NCBI GenBank assembly: GCA_021800255.1
Contig: JAJYZC010000016.1
Span: forward strand, 1-51,572
Direction of reading: 5' to 3'
Origin: Acidobacteriota bacterium
GTDB taxonomy: Bacteria > Acidobacteriota > Terriglobia > Terriglobales > Acidobacteriaceae
DNA length: 51,572 bases
The notes below the pieces were generated by a model. The model was not told the origin of the DNA, did no database searches, and worked only from the letters and a program-made list of their open reading frames with translations. Shown here piece after piece: positions 15,869 to 25,442 of this stretch (position 1 is the stretch's first letter; each line of letters starts with the position of its first letter). The translations under genes were made by a program, and so were the position numbers.

Positions 15869-16620
15869 AAGCAGCCTATCTCTTGCCCGTAATTTTGCTG
15901 CCCCTTCTCTCTTGCCGTGGGGGACGTCAGGCCGATCAGGCCCCACGGGACGATGTCTCTGTCCTGGACGCCACGGCAAGCGTCATTCCAGCCTCGCTCG
16001 ATCAGGCCATGCAGGCCATCGAGGATGCCTCAGTGCGACTGCGGCGAGGCGACTGCATCACGGTCGTGCCCATCGTCGGCCAGTCCTTCGCTACGCCCTC
16101 GGATGAGATTCTGCACCGCTGCATTCCGAGTGAGCGCCAACCCTATGACCACGATCTTGATGACTTTCATGTTGAACTTCATAACGCGCTCGCTTCCGAG
16201 CGCCGCCAGATTGCGCTTCATCGCGCGGCCAAGACTGACATTCTGGGAACGCTCAACCTCGTGGCGCAAGAATTCTCGCTCGACGGACCCCAGGTCCGCA
16301 AAACCCTCGTCATCTTCTCCGACTTTATCGAGGAGGACGATTCGCGCAATTTCATCACGTCGCCGGACCTCGCCACACCGGAAGCCGCAGAACGCCTTGC
16401 ACGCGATCTGGCAGGAGGGCGGCAGCATTCCTGCAACTGGTCCGGTGTGCGCATCTTCCTTGGCAATCTCCAGAGCACTGAGTTGCCAAACCTGCCGGAA
16501 CCGAGGAGGCAGGCCATTCAGCGCTTCTGGTCGGCATATTTCACCGCTTGCAAGTCGCAGCCGTTCTTTGCCGCAGACGGACCTGGGATGAGCGCCAGAT
16601 TCATACTCCAGGCGCAATAG
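15865..16620 (+). CDS. VWA-like lipoprotein
   Basis: A 251-residue protein with a signal peptide and lipobox LLSC (cysteine 17). The mature part starts with a hydrophobic strand and DVSVLDATAS, a D-x-T-x-S pattern like the metal-ion site of von Willebrand A domains (usually D-x-S-x-S). The strand TLVIFSDFIEED fits a later VWA strand. It may sense or bind a ligand at the membrane. It overlaps the multi-pass protein by four bases. The whole 14366-16620 set looks like an undescribed accessory module. The following 16621-16703 is a convergent gap. Confidence 0.6.
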   Translation: MKAAYLLPVILLPLLSCRGGRQADQAPRDDVSVLDATASVIPASLDQAMQAIEDASVRLRRGDCITVVPIVGQSFATPSDEILHRCIPSERQPYDHDLDDFHVELHNALASERRQIALHRAAKTDILGTLNLVAQEFSLDGPQVRKTLVIFSDFIEEDDSRNFITSPDLATPEAAERLARDLAGGRQHSCNWSGVRIFLGNLQSTELPNLPEPRRQAIQRFWSAYFTACKSQPFFAADGPGMSARFILQAQ

Positions 16621-16703
16621 GGAGTGCAGAAAACATCAGCAATTCGTCAACCACGTTTTCCAGAGGGCAAGTCCAGTCTTCCGCATTCTCACAGAACCGC
16701 AGG

Positions 16704-19700
16704 CTAACGAATCGAATATCGCTGCTCCCGCAATTGAAAAGCCTTGGTCCCACCCTCAAGAATTCTGCAGGCTTCCTCTCGTATTCCAAGGACGGGACCG
16801 TTGGGGTTTGAATCTTCAAGCGCGCCTGAACGGTAAATAATTTTGGGCGCCCTGGAGCCGTCGAAATTCGCTACGAGCACCTGCTCTGCGTCTGTGTTGA
16901 TAACGAGATTCGGATTGTGCGTGATGATGATAATCTGGCGCGTTATCTTACGCGCTCTGAAGTATTCGATTAGACTTGGGTACACCGATAGATTGTCTAG
17001 GTTGTCGTCTGGCTGGTCGATTATGAGCGGTCGGTTGTCTTCACTCTCGGCTTCAAGATATAGGAGGAGCAACACAATGCCCTTCTCACCGGGCGACAGC
17101 AACTGAAGGTCCTTTCCGTCGAACCTTACTGAATAGGTCACAGAGAAACCATCGACCGCAAAGAGCCAGTCTGCAAAGTCCCTTGGCGTGTAATCTTTTT
17201 TCAGTTGCCCGTTGATCGATACCTTTTCTCCATTCTGTGTCAGGAATGTATCCAACAACTGCGTGATCGACGTGCGCACGGCAGTATCTTCGAAGTTTGC
17301 GGATTCGACCTCCTCCCAGAACTTCTTCACGGCGATTTCGAGTTCGGAATTCTCCCTGAATACGGACTTCCGACGGTCAAGAATCTCCATTCCGCGAATC
17401 GCGTGGCTCACATAGTTGAATGAGATTCGGGAAACGAAAGTCAGCTTCTTTGCCGTCTCATTTGACGCGGCCAATGCATCGCGCAGTGGTTGGTACAGGC
17501 GTTCGAGGATTTCCTTCTCTTCTTTGAGAAGACTGAACGTCGCGGCATATTTTTCTAGCCTCTCTGCCTGGAACTTCCTGATCTGTGGCGCAACGACATT
17601 CGTTAGGTCCGCAAGCTCTTTCTCCAAAGCCTGTATCGACCGCTCAAGCAGTTCCTTATCCTTCAGGAATTTGTCGTATTGCTTGCGCTTGGCATCCGAC
17701 ATCTGAAGCTGCGACTTGAGGTCGGAAATCCTCTTCGCAACATCATTCAAGGTCACAGGCTCAGCCGCTCCAGTTGCGTCTCGCAATGCAGCAATCTCGT
17801 CGACGAGGATCTGTCGCCGCGCAGCAATGATGTGCAAGCCGCCCTCAGGCCATTGCACCGCAAGAGCGTCACGCTGATCTGCGAGGCCGACATTATCAAG
17901 CTGAGACGCGATTTCTACGTTGAATCGGTCTACATCTTCTCGCATCAATTCAAATCGTGTCTTAATCCTGTCGAGGGCATTGATCTTTTCATTCACCGCC
18001 ACAATCTGCTGCTCCAATTCCTTGCTCTTGGCGTTCCATTTCTCCAATTCTGTAAGGTCCGCCTGATTCTGCGCCGGCAATTGTGGTGTGGTCTTTTGCA
18101 ATTGTTCCAATTCCGCTTTCAAGCGGATGAGCTCAGTCTCTTTTGCACCCCTCGACGCAAGCCTCGCTTGCGCGTCTGCAATGCTCTGGTTCAAGGAACG
18201 AATGATCTCGCCCGCACGTTGGCGCTTGATGCCGACGGTCTGTGTTTCCGTATCGCGCAGCTCATGGAATGTAGAAGCATCGAGTCGCTCAGTGCGCTTT
18301 ATACGCTGAAAGATGACCCGCTCGATCTCCTGCTCAAGATGTTCGGTGTTCTCCGGAGCACACAATCGCTCCACGAACTTTTGAGGCAGGTACTTGACCT
18401 TTTCTTCCGTCCGGCCGCTCTGGAGCGATGGCGTGATCGTGGAACTGTCGATCGTTCCATCGCACCACTTCAACTGAACGCGAGCACCCACAATGGGCAC
18501 CTGATTAGCGGACGACTTGTGGGACGCCTTGGATAAGAACGTATCTCTCTTATCTTCGTTGCCCGCGAAGAATTGAGCTCCCCCTGCATATGCAATCAGC
18601 TCCGCGAGTGCGCTCTTGCCTGAACCACGCGATCCAATGATTGCTATGAGATCCTGATTAAGGGGAACTTCGGTCGCATCGATCCAACTTGCGTTGTCGG
18701 CGAGGGTCACGCTGTCTATCGTTTGGTAGTCGTTCTTCAATTGGGGCGGAGCTTCGCCAATGAACACCCGCGCGCTCGGCTCGTAAAGGATTTGTTTGAG
18801 CCCCTCAAAGGTGGTGTTCCCTTTGATCCAGCAGAAGCGGTTTAGGTCCGGCTTCGCAATGTCCTCGAGTCGATGCGCATCGCTTCCGTGGATACAGGGC
18901 TTCAGAGACTTGAATTCCACGATAAATGAGTCCTTATTCGCTTCATTTTCAGCACGCGCCCATGCAACCGTTTGAGGGTTTCCGGAGAAGATTGCGTCCG
19001 CACCTTGCAGAAGAACTTTTCGAGTGTGATGGTACTGGTTATTCCACGCCATTAAAGAAGTGTTTTCTTCGGCGAGAACAATCAGGTATTTCCCCTTGAA
19101 GAGTTGCTCTTTATTGCGCAGAATCTCTTTGATTTTGCCGGGGTCCACGGTGGCATTCATGCACCCGACTTCGTAATCGGACTTCTCCTGGAACGGAGGG
19201 TGTTCGGCCTTGAGCCGCTTGCCAAGCTCAGTGAGATTTGCGCGGCGAACGGACCAAGAAAGATCGTCATCCTGTGGATGACCCTGACTTTCGAACTTCA
19301 ACTCCTGGAGGAAGTGCTCATCAATTACATCCGGAGGAACAGATTCCGAGAACAGGACGTGGTAATTGAGCCGCTTCGTTTCGGTGCCTGCAATGATTGT
19401 CTTGTTGAGACGGAATTCAATATTTGGGAGCACCAGGGAAATATTTTTAAGCTTCCCCTTGTTCCTTGCGTCGCAGATATATCGATAACCCTCGATGCTG
19501 AAATAGTCGGTGATTCCCAGAACGCTTATATCTGTGAGGGCCTCAAGAGCGCCAATATACGCCTCCCAATCGGGCTCCCCGTTTTCTAATTTAGGAAACT
19601 GGTTATTCAGGCCGGACAGCGGGCTGTGGACGTGAAGATCCCATTTTCTCCATTCTGAGCCGCGCGACAAATTGGCATTTTGCTGGTCAGGGTCGGTCAT
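16704..19700 (-). CDS. TrlF-type PHP-SMC ATPase
   Basis: A 998-residue protein. The N-terminal PHP phosphoesterase-like domain has DLHVHSP (21-27), ITDYFS (63-68) and HGSDAH (271-276). The C-terminal half is an SMC/ABC-type ATPase with Walker A GSRGSGKS (356-363), a long coiled coil (about 480-740), the signature LSPGEKG and Walker B PLIIDQPDDNLDN followed by ITHNPN. This layout matches the TrlF family as I recall it: ATPases with PHP nuclease modules found in defence islands. It follows hsdR in the same direction, 115 bp apart. It may cleave nucleic acid when triggered, by analogy to other restriction-linked ATPases; this is inferred. Confidence 0.8.
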   Translation of the reverse strand: MTDPDQQNANLSRGSEWRKWDLHVHSPLSGLNNQFPKLENGEPDWEAYIGALEALTDISVLGITDYFSIEGYRYICDARNKGKLKNISLVLPNIEFRLNKTIIAGTETKRLNYHVLFSESVPPDVIDEHFLQELKFESQGHPQDDDLSWSVRRANLTELGKRLKAEHPPFQEKSDYEVGCMNATVDPGKIKEILRNKEQLFKGKYLIVLAEENTSLMAWNNQYHHTRKVLLQGADAIFSGNPQTVAWARAENEANKDSFIVEFKSLKPCIHGSDAHRLEDIAKPDLNRFCWIKGNTTFEGLKQILYEPSARVFIGEAPPQLKNDYQTIDSVTLADNASWIDATEVPLNQDLIAIIGSRGSGKSALAELIAYAGGAQFFAGNEDKRDTFLSKASHKSSANQVPIVGARVQLKWCDGTIDSSTITPSLQSGRTEEKVKYLPQKFVERLCAPENTEHLEQEIERVIFQRIKRTERLDASTFHELRDTETQTVGIKRQRAGEIIRSLNQSIADAQARLASRGAKETELIRLKAELEQLQKTTPQLPAQNQADLTELEKWNAKSKELEQQIVAVNEKINALDRIKTRFELMREDVDRFNVEIASQLDNVGLADQRDALAVQWPEGGLHIIAARRQILVDEIAALRDATGAAEPVTLNDVAKRISDLKSQLQMSDAKRKQYDKFLKDKELLERSIQALEKELADLTNVVAPQIRKFQAERLEKYAATFSLLKEEKEILERLYQPLRDALAASNETAKKLTFVSRISFNYVSHAIRGMEILDRRKSVFRENSELEIAVKKFWEEVESANFEDTAVRTSITQLLDTFLTQNGEKVSINGQLKKDYTPRDFADWLFAVDGFSVTYSVRFDGKDLQLLSPGEKGIVLLLLYLEAESEDNRPLIIDQPDDNLDNLSVYPSLIEYFRARKITRQIIIITHNPNLVINTDAEQVLVANFDGSRAPKIIYRSGALEDSNPNGPVLGIREEACRILEGGTKAFQLREQRYSIR

Positions 19701-19815
19701 GGCTAAAGCATAGCCCCATTACGTATAACGGTCTAGCCAAGAACATTTTGCACGAAGCGAATACTCTTCGCATGATTTGCGCCAATCCTTCCTTGAAGGA
19801 AGCCTCATCGCCTGC

Positions 19816-22224
19816 CTATGCAGCCTCTTGGTATAGGTATTTCTGGAATCCGACAAATACCTTGTTTATCTCCTCAGGCATGCCGAGGTCTTTAACCGCA
19901 TCCGAAATGGAATTAAAATATTTCAAGCGCAACAAGGGCGTCAGTTTTTCTTGATCAAGTTCATCCACACCAACGCCGACATATTGAGCCAACACAAAGT
20001 CCAAAAAGGCCTGCTGCTTGCTGTTGAAGTTCCTTGCGATGGCAAGCCTTGCCCTGTTGGCGCGCTCCTCGCGCGTTAATGTCGGCAGGGCATATGCGAC
20101 ATACGCGAGTACGTCAAAGATGTCGCTCTTTTCGGCGTCGATGATTCGCTGCATCTCAGCGAGTTGCTCGTGTCCGAAACCCTTCTCTGCAAGTCCGTCC
20201 AGGAGCTTCTTCCGCGTATCCGGGGTGCTCCATAGGGCGCGCAGTTCGGCTTCGTCTTTGAAGAACTCTGGCAGCCTACCGAACAGCATTTCCATGAACT
20301 GTTGTGCGGACATCGGCGTGCCGTCCGGATGCCAGAATGTGGTGCAAACCATGTGCTGGATTGTGCGATCTTTGCCGTCCGCGAGCTTCACTTTCGCTTT
20401 CTTCTTACGCTCACACACGCACGGACGCTGTCCGCACACCTCACAGGGTTCTTTCGGACATTCGCAGGGAGTCTTCCCGCATACCGAGCACGGCTGTGGT
20501 ACGGGCTTTACGCATTGGCAGGGATGAAAGCCGCATTTCTCGCACGGTTCCGGCTCCAAAGGTTCTCCGTCCCATTCAGGATCGCTGAAGTGATGATAGG
20601 CCTTCACAAAATCATAGATGGTGAAATAGTCTTTGCCGTCGTAAAGCCGGGTGCCGCGCCCGATGATCTGCTTGAATTCAATAATCGAGTTGATCGGCCT
20701 CATCAGAACGATATTGCGGATATTACGGGCATCCACACCAGTCGAGAGCTTCTGCGATGTCGTCAGAATCGTCGGGATGGTCTTTTCGTTGTCCTGGAAA
20801 TCCCTGAGGTATTGGTCACCGAGAACCCCGTCGTTTGCCGTTACCCTCTGGCAATAGTTGGGGTCTTTACTGGTCTTCATCTGGTTAATCAGATCCCGCA
20901 CGGCCAGTGCGTGTTCTTGTGTCGCACAGAAGACGAGCGTCTTCTCCCGCTGGTCGATCTGCTCCAGGAAGAGCTTTACGCGGTGAGCTTCGCGCTCCTT
21001 GATCTCGATGATACGGTTAAAGTCCTCTTCGGTATACCGCTTGCCGCTTTCGACTTCGCCCTCGACGATTCTGTCGTCGGGAGTATAGACGTATTCATCC
21101 AGAGTGGTCGAAATCTGCTTCACCCTGAAGGGGGTCAAGAATCCGTCGTTGATTCCATCCTTGAGTGAGTAGATGAACACCGGCTCGCCGAAATAGGCGT
21201 AGGTGTCGGCATTCTCTTGGCGTTTTGGCGTGGCGGTCAATCCAAGCTGTACAGCAGGGGCGAAATACTCCATGATGCCGCGCCAGTTGCCTTCGTCGTT
21301 CGCGCCGCCGCGGTGGCACTCGTCAATCACGATAAAGTCGAAGAAGTCTGCCGGGTATTCACCGAAGTATGGAGACGGTTTGCCGTCCTTGACCGGACCG
21401 CTCATGAACGTCTGGAAGATCGTGAAGAAGACGCTGGCATTCTTCGGAACTTTGCCCTTCTTGCGTATGTCCTCTGGCTTGATCCGGGCCAGCGCATCAT
21501 CCGGAAAGGCGGCAAACGAGGTAAAGCCGTTATAGGCCTGATCGGCAAGGGTATTGCGGTCAGCAAGGAACAGGATGCGCGGCCGTCTGGTTGGCGCATC
21601 GCCCTTCTTCCAGTCTGTCAGGTTCCAGCGAGCACTAAAGAGCTTCCACGCAATCTGGAAGGCAATCGAGGTCTTGCCGGTGCCGGTGGCGAGCGTCAAA
21701 AGAACTCGATCACGCCCTTCTTCGATGGCCTGCAGTACGCGGTTGACGGCAATTTCCTGATAGAAGCGCAGCGACCACGTTCCGCTCTTGTCGGGGTATG
21801 GAATGGCGGCGAAACGATCGCGCCAGGAATTTGCAACAGCGAATGTTTTGTCCCAGAGTTCGTCCGGTGTCGGAAATCGAGAGGTTTCGCCCTCCTGGCC
21901 GGTCACCATATCGATGGCGTAGATACCTTGACCATTTGTCGAATATGTAAAGCGGATGGCAAGCTTCTCAGCGTAATTCTTCGCTTGGCCAACGCCATCC
22001 GTCAGTTCCTTGTCCCAGGCTTTCGCCTCGACTACAGCGAGCTTCGTATTCCGATATTCCAGAACATAATCCGCCGTCAGCGGCTTTCCGCGACGGCCTT
22101 GGCCTTCGATGCGCCCCGGCACGATGTTGTATTCGCGCCGAATACGGCTTCCCTCTGTCACTCCCCATCTGGAGGCTCTGAGGGCCGGATCGATGTATTC
22201 CGCTCTGGTTTCGGATTCGTTCAT
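19816..22224 (-). CDS. hsdR: Type I restriction enzyme, R subunit (EcoEI-like)
   Basis: An 802-residue motor-nuclease subunit. The N-terminal nuclease motif is D52 with E66-x-K68 in AVVEAKAW. The helicase part has Walker A ATGTGKTS (179-186) and DECH (301-304). A cysteine-rich C-terminal segment follows, with repeated C-x2-C-x3-C-x-C units. The ATG at 22224 is chosen because the family starts near MNESETRAEY and AGGAAA lies upstream; an upstream in-frame ATG (22344) would run into hsdS. It sits 7 bp after hsdS. The subunit translocates DNA and cleaves it away from the recognition site. Confidence 0.95.
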   Translation of the reverse strand: MNESETRAEYIDPALRASRWGVTEGSRIRREYNIVPGRIEGQGRRGKPLTADYVLEYRNTKLAVVEAKAWDKELTDGVGQAKNYAEKLAIRFTYSTNGQGIYAIDMVTGQEGETSRFPTPDELWDKTFAVANSWRDRFAAIPYPDKSGTWSLRFYQEIAVNRVLQAIEEGRDRVLLTLATGTGKTSIAFQIAWKLFSARWNLTDWKKGDAPTRRPRILFLADRNTLADQAYNGFTSFAAFPDDALARIKPEDIRKKGKVPKNASVFFTIFQTFMSGPVKDGKPSPYFGEYPADFFDFIVIDECHRGGANDEGNWRGIMEYFAPAVQLGLTATPKRQENADTYAYFGEPVFIYSLKDGINDGFLTPFRVKQISTTLDEYVYTPDDRIVEGEVESGKRYTEEDFNRIIEIKEREAHRVKLFLEQIDQREKTLVFCATQEHALAVRDLINQMKTSKDPNYCQRVTANDGVLGDQYLRDFQDNEKTIPTILTTSQKLSTGVDARNIRNIVLMRPINSIIEFKQIIGRGTRLYDGKDYFTIYDFVKAYHHFSDPEWDGEPLEPEPCEKCGFHPCQCVKPVPQPCSVCGKTPCECPKEPCEVCGQRPCVCERKKKAKVKLADGKDRTIQHMVCTTFWHPDGTPMSAQQFMEMLFGRLPEFFKDEAELRALWSTPDTRKKLLDGLAEKGFGHEQLAEMQRIIDAEKSDIFDVLAYVAYALPTLTREERANRARLAIARNFNSKQQAFLDFVLAQYVGVGVDELDQEKLTPLLRLKYFNSISDAVKDLGMPEEINKVFVGFQKYLYQEAA

Positions 22225-22231
22225 AGGTTTC

Positions 22232-23353
22232 CTAAAGTTGGCCGGTGAAGGCTTGATGCAAAAGTGACTTCCTGAGTTCCTTAAGCGCGGAGAGCTTTTG
22301 TTTGTAAACTGATTCGAGTTTGCGAACAGTCTCGCGAAGCTCATCGAGCTTTAGAACAATTTCTTTCTGTTTCTTCACAGTTGGGAATGGAAACCGCTCA
22401 TCCTCGAAAGTCCCCAAGTTGATGTTGTCCTGAGCACTTCCTTTCCCTTTGGCTTGAAGGACTGCCTTGAAGGACTGCAAAAGGTACTCAATGAACCCGG
22501 TATCGGCTTCTCGTGGATTCACGACCATGCCAATAACGCTATCCGGAAAACAGGCATCAAAACCTAGGATTGCTGTTTCTGCAATGTTGGCGGCAATTGT
22601 AATGCAGATTGTCCCCTTCGGCCATAGTTTGCTTTGTGCCAATCCGGCTTCGCTATAGGTCTGCGAGTACTCAGAAATGACGTGATCCGCATTGCGTATA
22701 TCGCCAGTTTGAATAAAAGGATATTTACCACCATACAGGTACGGTGCATTTCTGGGACGATGCTTTGATTTGCCACGGCCAAAAGTTGTCGAGACTTCAG
22801 ACAGAGTCTTCAACTGCCAGTCTTTTTCATTCCTCCCAAAAATCGACTGCAATATGCTGTCGAACAAATCGCTGGCGTTTTGGAGATTCTTCTCAGCGTT
22901 TGCTTTGGCAGATTCGATTCCCTCGAATGCCTCATCGAGGACACTGACAATTCTCTTCTGCTCGGCTAGCACTGGAACTCGAATTGCCAGGGAGTAAACC
23001 TCACTGCGGTTGATTCCAGGCTTTACCCCTTTTGCCAACTTCGGCAAGTTCAAAGTCTCCAGCAGATAGTAAAGGAATCGCAAGTCATACTGCTTCTCAT
23101 CGAACGTGACAAAATAGGTCACATCCAATGGCCAGAACTTCGCCTCAGTTAGGTTGATTTCACCTGCGGAACCTTTCCGGCCAACGATAATGCTCGACTT
23201 TGAGTAATAATACTGGTCCGTGTGGTCCTTCTCTCCGTTCGCGCCATAAACCGGAAAGCTGCCATCGGGCTTCCTATGAGCTTCGTCAAGTGGTCTTCCG
23301 TACTCCAACTGAAGAACTTGACCGACAGTTGTCTCTTTCCAAGAGCTCTTCAT
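22232..23353 (-). CDS. hsdS: Type I restriction specificity subunit
   Basis: A 373-residue protein with two target-recognition domains. The first covers about 1-150 (VGQVLQLEYGRPL, then SSIIVGRKGSAGE, IRVPVLAEQKRIV). The second covers about 180-340 (LKTLSEVSTTFGRGKS, KYPFIQTGDIRNA, PTVKKQKEIVLKL). Each is followed by the helical spacer typical of HsdS (LDEAFEGIESAKANAEKN and LDELRETVRKLESVYKQK). Each half reads one side of a bipartite target. It overlaps hsdM by ATGA (start 23353, hsdM stop 23350). Confidence 0.93.
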   Translation of the reverse strand: MKSSWKETTVGQVLQLEYGRPLDEAHRKPDGSFPVYGANGEKDHTDQYYYSKSSIIVGRKGSAGEINLTEAKFWPLDVTYFVTFDEKQYDLRFLYYLLETLNLPKLAKGVKPGINRSEVYSLAIRVPVLAEQKRIVSVLDEAFEGIESAKANAEKNLQNASDLFDSILQSIFGRNEKDWQLKTLSEVSTTFGRGKSKHRPRNAPYLYGGKYPFIQTGDIRNADHVISEYSQTYSEAGLAQSKLWPKGTICITIAANIAETAILGFDACFPDSVIGMVVNPREADTGFIEYLLQSFKAVLQAKGKGSAQDNINLGTFEDERFPFPTVKKQKEIVLKLDELRETVRKLESVYKQKLSALKELRKSLLHQAFTGQL

Positions 23354-24834
23354 AGCAGCGCCTTTATACTTTCTAGTACCTCGGCGCTTTCGGCATCGAG
23401 TGCGGCAATCTCCTCCATGATCTCCTGAGAAGTGCGATACTTCGCCTCTTCTCCGCCGTTCGGATTCTTCACGGAAAGGTCAAACGTCGATTGGTCGATG
23501 TCCTTGGCCTCGATACTCCAACTCTTGGGCGAGTCGGCGAAAGTTTTCTGCAACTCGATAAACTCGGCAAGGTCATCGTCGTTCAACGGATTTGTCTTGC
23601 CAAGGTTACGGCCCGGATCAAGCTGGTAGTACCAAATCTTGCGTGTTGGTGCGCCCTTTTCAAAAAACAACACGACAGTCTTTACGCCCGCGCCCTGAAA
23701 GGTGCCGCCTGGGCAGTCCAGAATCGTGTGCAAGTTGCAGCTTTCCAGCAACGACTTCCTCAGGCTGATAGAGGCATTGTCGGTGTTCGAGAGAAATGTG
23801 TTTTTGATAACCACGCCGGCGCGACCGCCAGCCCGCAGCATCTTGATGAAGTGCTGTAAGAACAGAAATGCGGTCTCGCCAGTACGGATCGGGAAGTTTT
23901 GCTGAACTTCCTTGCGCTCCTTTCCGCCAAATGGCGGATTGGCCATAATTACGCCCACACGGTCCCGTTCCTGAATGTCGGCCAGGTTCTCTGTAAGCGT
24001 ATTGGTGTGGATGATGTTCGGAGCCTCAATGCCGTGCAGAATCATGTTCATGATCGCAATGACGTAGGCCAGCGACTTCTTTTCTTTACCGTAGAAGGTG
24101 CGCTCCTGAAGCGTCTTGAGGTCTTTGGTCGTGAGATGCGACTTCTTGCTCAGGTAATCGTAAGCCTCGCATAAGAACCCGGCGGAACCAACGGCGCCGT
24201 CATAAATCTTTTCGCCGATCTTCGGCTTCACAACCTGAACTATGGCGCGGATCAGCGGACGCGGCGTGTAGTATTCGCCGCCGTTGCGTCCTGCGTTGCC
24301 CATGTTCTTGATCTTGGCTTCATAGAGGTGCGAAAGCTCGTGCTTCTCGGTCTGGGAGCGGAAGTGCAATTCGTCGATCTGATCGATAATCTCGCGCAGG
24401 TTGTAGCCGCTCTGAATCTTGTTCTTGATTTCGCCGAAAATCTCGCCGATTTTGTACTCGATGGTGTTCGGGCTGGTGGCCTTCTCCTTGAAGCTGTGCA
24501 GGTATGGAAAGAGCTTCAGGTTTACGAAATCACGCAGATCGTCGCCTGTCTGCGCTCGATTGTGGTCCAGCTTGCCATCCTTGTCCTTCGGCGCAGCCCA
24601 GGTTCCCCAGCGATACGGAGCATCGAGGATATGGGTATACTTCTTTCCCTCCAGCGCCGCCTCGGTGCTCTTGTCTTGCTCAAGATCGTCCAGGTACTTC
24701 AAAAAAAGCAGCCACGAGGACTGCTCAGTGTAGTCCAGTTCACTGGAGCAACCAGCCTCTTTCCAGAGGATGTCGTCGATATTTTTGAACGTTTGTTCGA
24801 ACATGTGTCTTTGATTGCCCTCGGGCGATTCCAT
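23350..24834 (-). CDS. hsdM: Type I restriction methyltransferase subunit
   Basis: A 494-residue N6-adenine methyltransferase. The N-terminal helical part ends with EYYTPRPLIRAIVQ. The AdoMet motif is YDGAVGSAGFL (211-221; the usual form is DPxCGSGG), and the catalytic NPPFGG is at 299-304. The operon starts here: ATG 24834 has an AAGG site, while a second start at 24804 (MFEQTFKNIDDILW) would match the family start better and has GAGGG upstream. It modifies the host target so that HsdR does not cut it. Confidence 0.95.
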   Translation of the reverse strand: MESPEGNQRHMFEQTFKNIDDILWKEAGCSSELDYTEQSSWLLFLKYLDDLEQDKSTEAALEGKKYTHILDAPYRWGTWAAPKDKDGKLDHNRAQTGDDLRDFVNLKLFPYLHSFKEKATSPNTIEYKIGEIFGEIKNKIQSGYNLREIIDQIDELHFRSQTEKHELSHLYEAKIKNMGNAGRNGGEYYTPRPLIRAIVQVVKPKIGEKIYDGAVGSAGFLCEAYDYLSKKSHLTTKDLKTLQERTFYGKEKKSLAYVIAIMNMILHGIEAPNIIHTNTLTENLADIQERDRVGVIMANPPFGGKERKEVQQNFPIRTGETAFLFLQHFIKMLRAGGRAGVVIKNTFLSNTDNASISLRKSLLESCNLHTILDCPGGTFQGAGVKTVVLFFEKGAPTRKIWYYQLDPGRNLGKTNPLNDDDLAEFIELQKTFADSPKSWSIEAKDIDQSTFDLSVKNPNGGEEAKYRTSQEIMEEIAALDAESAEVLESIKALL

Positions 24835-24866
24835 ACGAGCGCCTTAACGCCCCGAGAATGAAGGTT

Positions 24867-24892
24867 TTAGGGGATTGCGTGGAATCCCTTAA
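24867..24892 (-). promoter_or_regulatory. Inverted repeat upstream of hsdM
   Basis: TTAGGGGATT (24867-24876) and AATCCCTTAA (24883-24892) pair at nine of ten positions around a 6-base loop, about 35 bases before the hsdM start. It could be an operator or a leader hairpin of the restriction operon. No T-tract follows. Confidence 0.4.
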
Positions 24893-24996
24893 ATGATACG
24901 TCTCTGAACTGCACTCGTCCAGAGGCTAAAATAGCCGGAAATTCCTGATTAAAGGGGAATAGCGGTTGCAGGGCTGTTGAGCTCAGAACGCCTGTT

Positions 24997-25290
24997 TCAA
25001 CTATTGGCAAAAAAGGAATACACCTTTTTTAGGCCGAGCACCCAGCAGAGCAGGAAGTATGGTGGCCAGAAAATGATCTCGGGGATCTTCCAGTGCCACC
25101 AAGTGTCGGCATAAAACTCCACCAACAGTACGAATGGGCCATAGACTAGAAGCCCCAGGAAGAAAATGACTGCGGCAAGCAGGGTTCCAAAGACAAAAAT
25201 TGCGACAAAACGTACCCCAGCCAGCGTCGTCCATGGCCGTCCTCCAGTTCTCGCCTTGTACACAGTTCGTGAGCCCGCAATGATGTTCAT
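24997..25290 (-). CDS. Small membrane protein
   Basis: A 97-residue protein with two hydrophobic segments (FVAIFVFGTLLAAVIFFLGL and a PEIIFWPPYFLLCWVLG region) and a basic tail. I do not recognise a family. The ATG at 25290 is used; a TTG at 25350 could extend it. The 3' end contains a perfect hairpin, AAAAAAGG with CCTTTTTT, at 25009-25030 that could act as a weak terminator. It lies 160 bp upstream of hsdM on the same strand, so it may be a separate island gene. Confidence 0.5.
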   Translation of the reverse strand: MNIIAGSRTVYKARTGGRPWTTLAGVRFVAIFVFGTLLAAVIFFLGLLVYGPFVLLVEFYADTWWHWKIPEIIFWPPYFLLCWVLGLKKVYSFFANS

Positions 25291-25442
25291 GGTCCAGAAT
25301 AATTGCAAAGCACGTCGTTCCTGACGAATCGTTGCGGTCACGGGCTCCAATGCGTTAACACAACTGGCCGAAAGAGCAAGTTCACGGTTTGAATCGCCAA
25401 AGCAGGATGGTTTAATTTCTCCTTTGGTCTGGAGGCGCGGAT

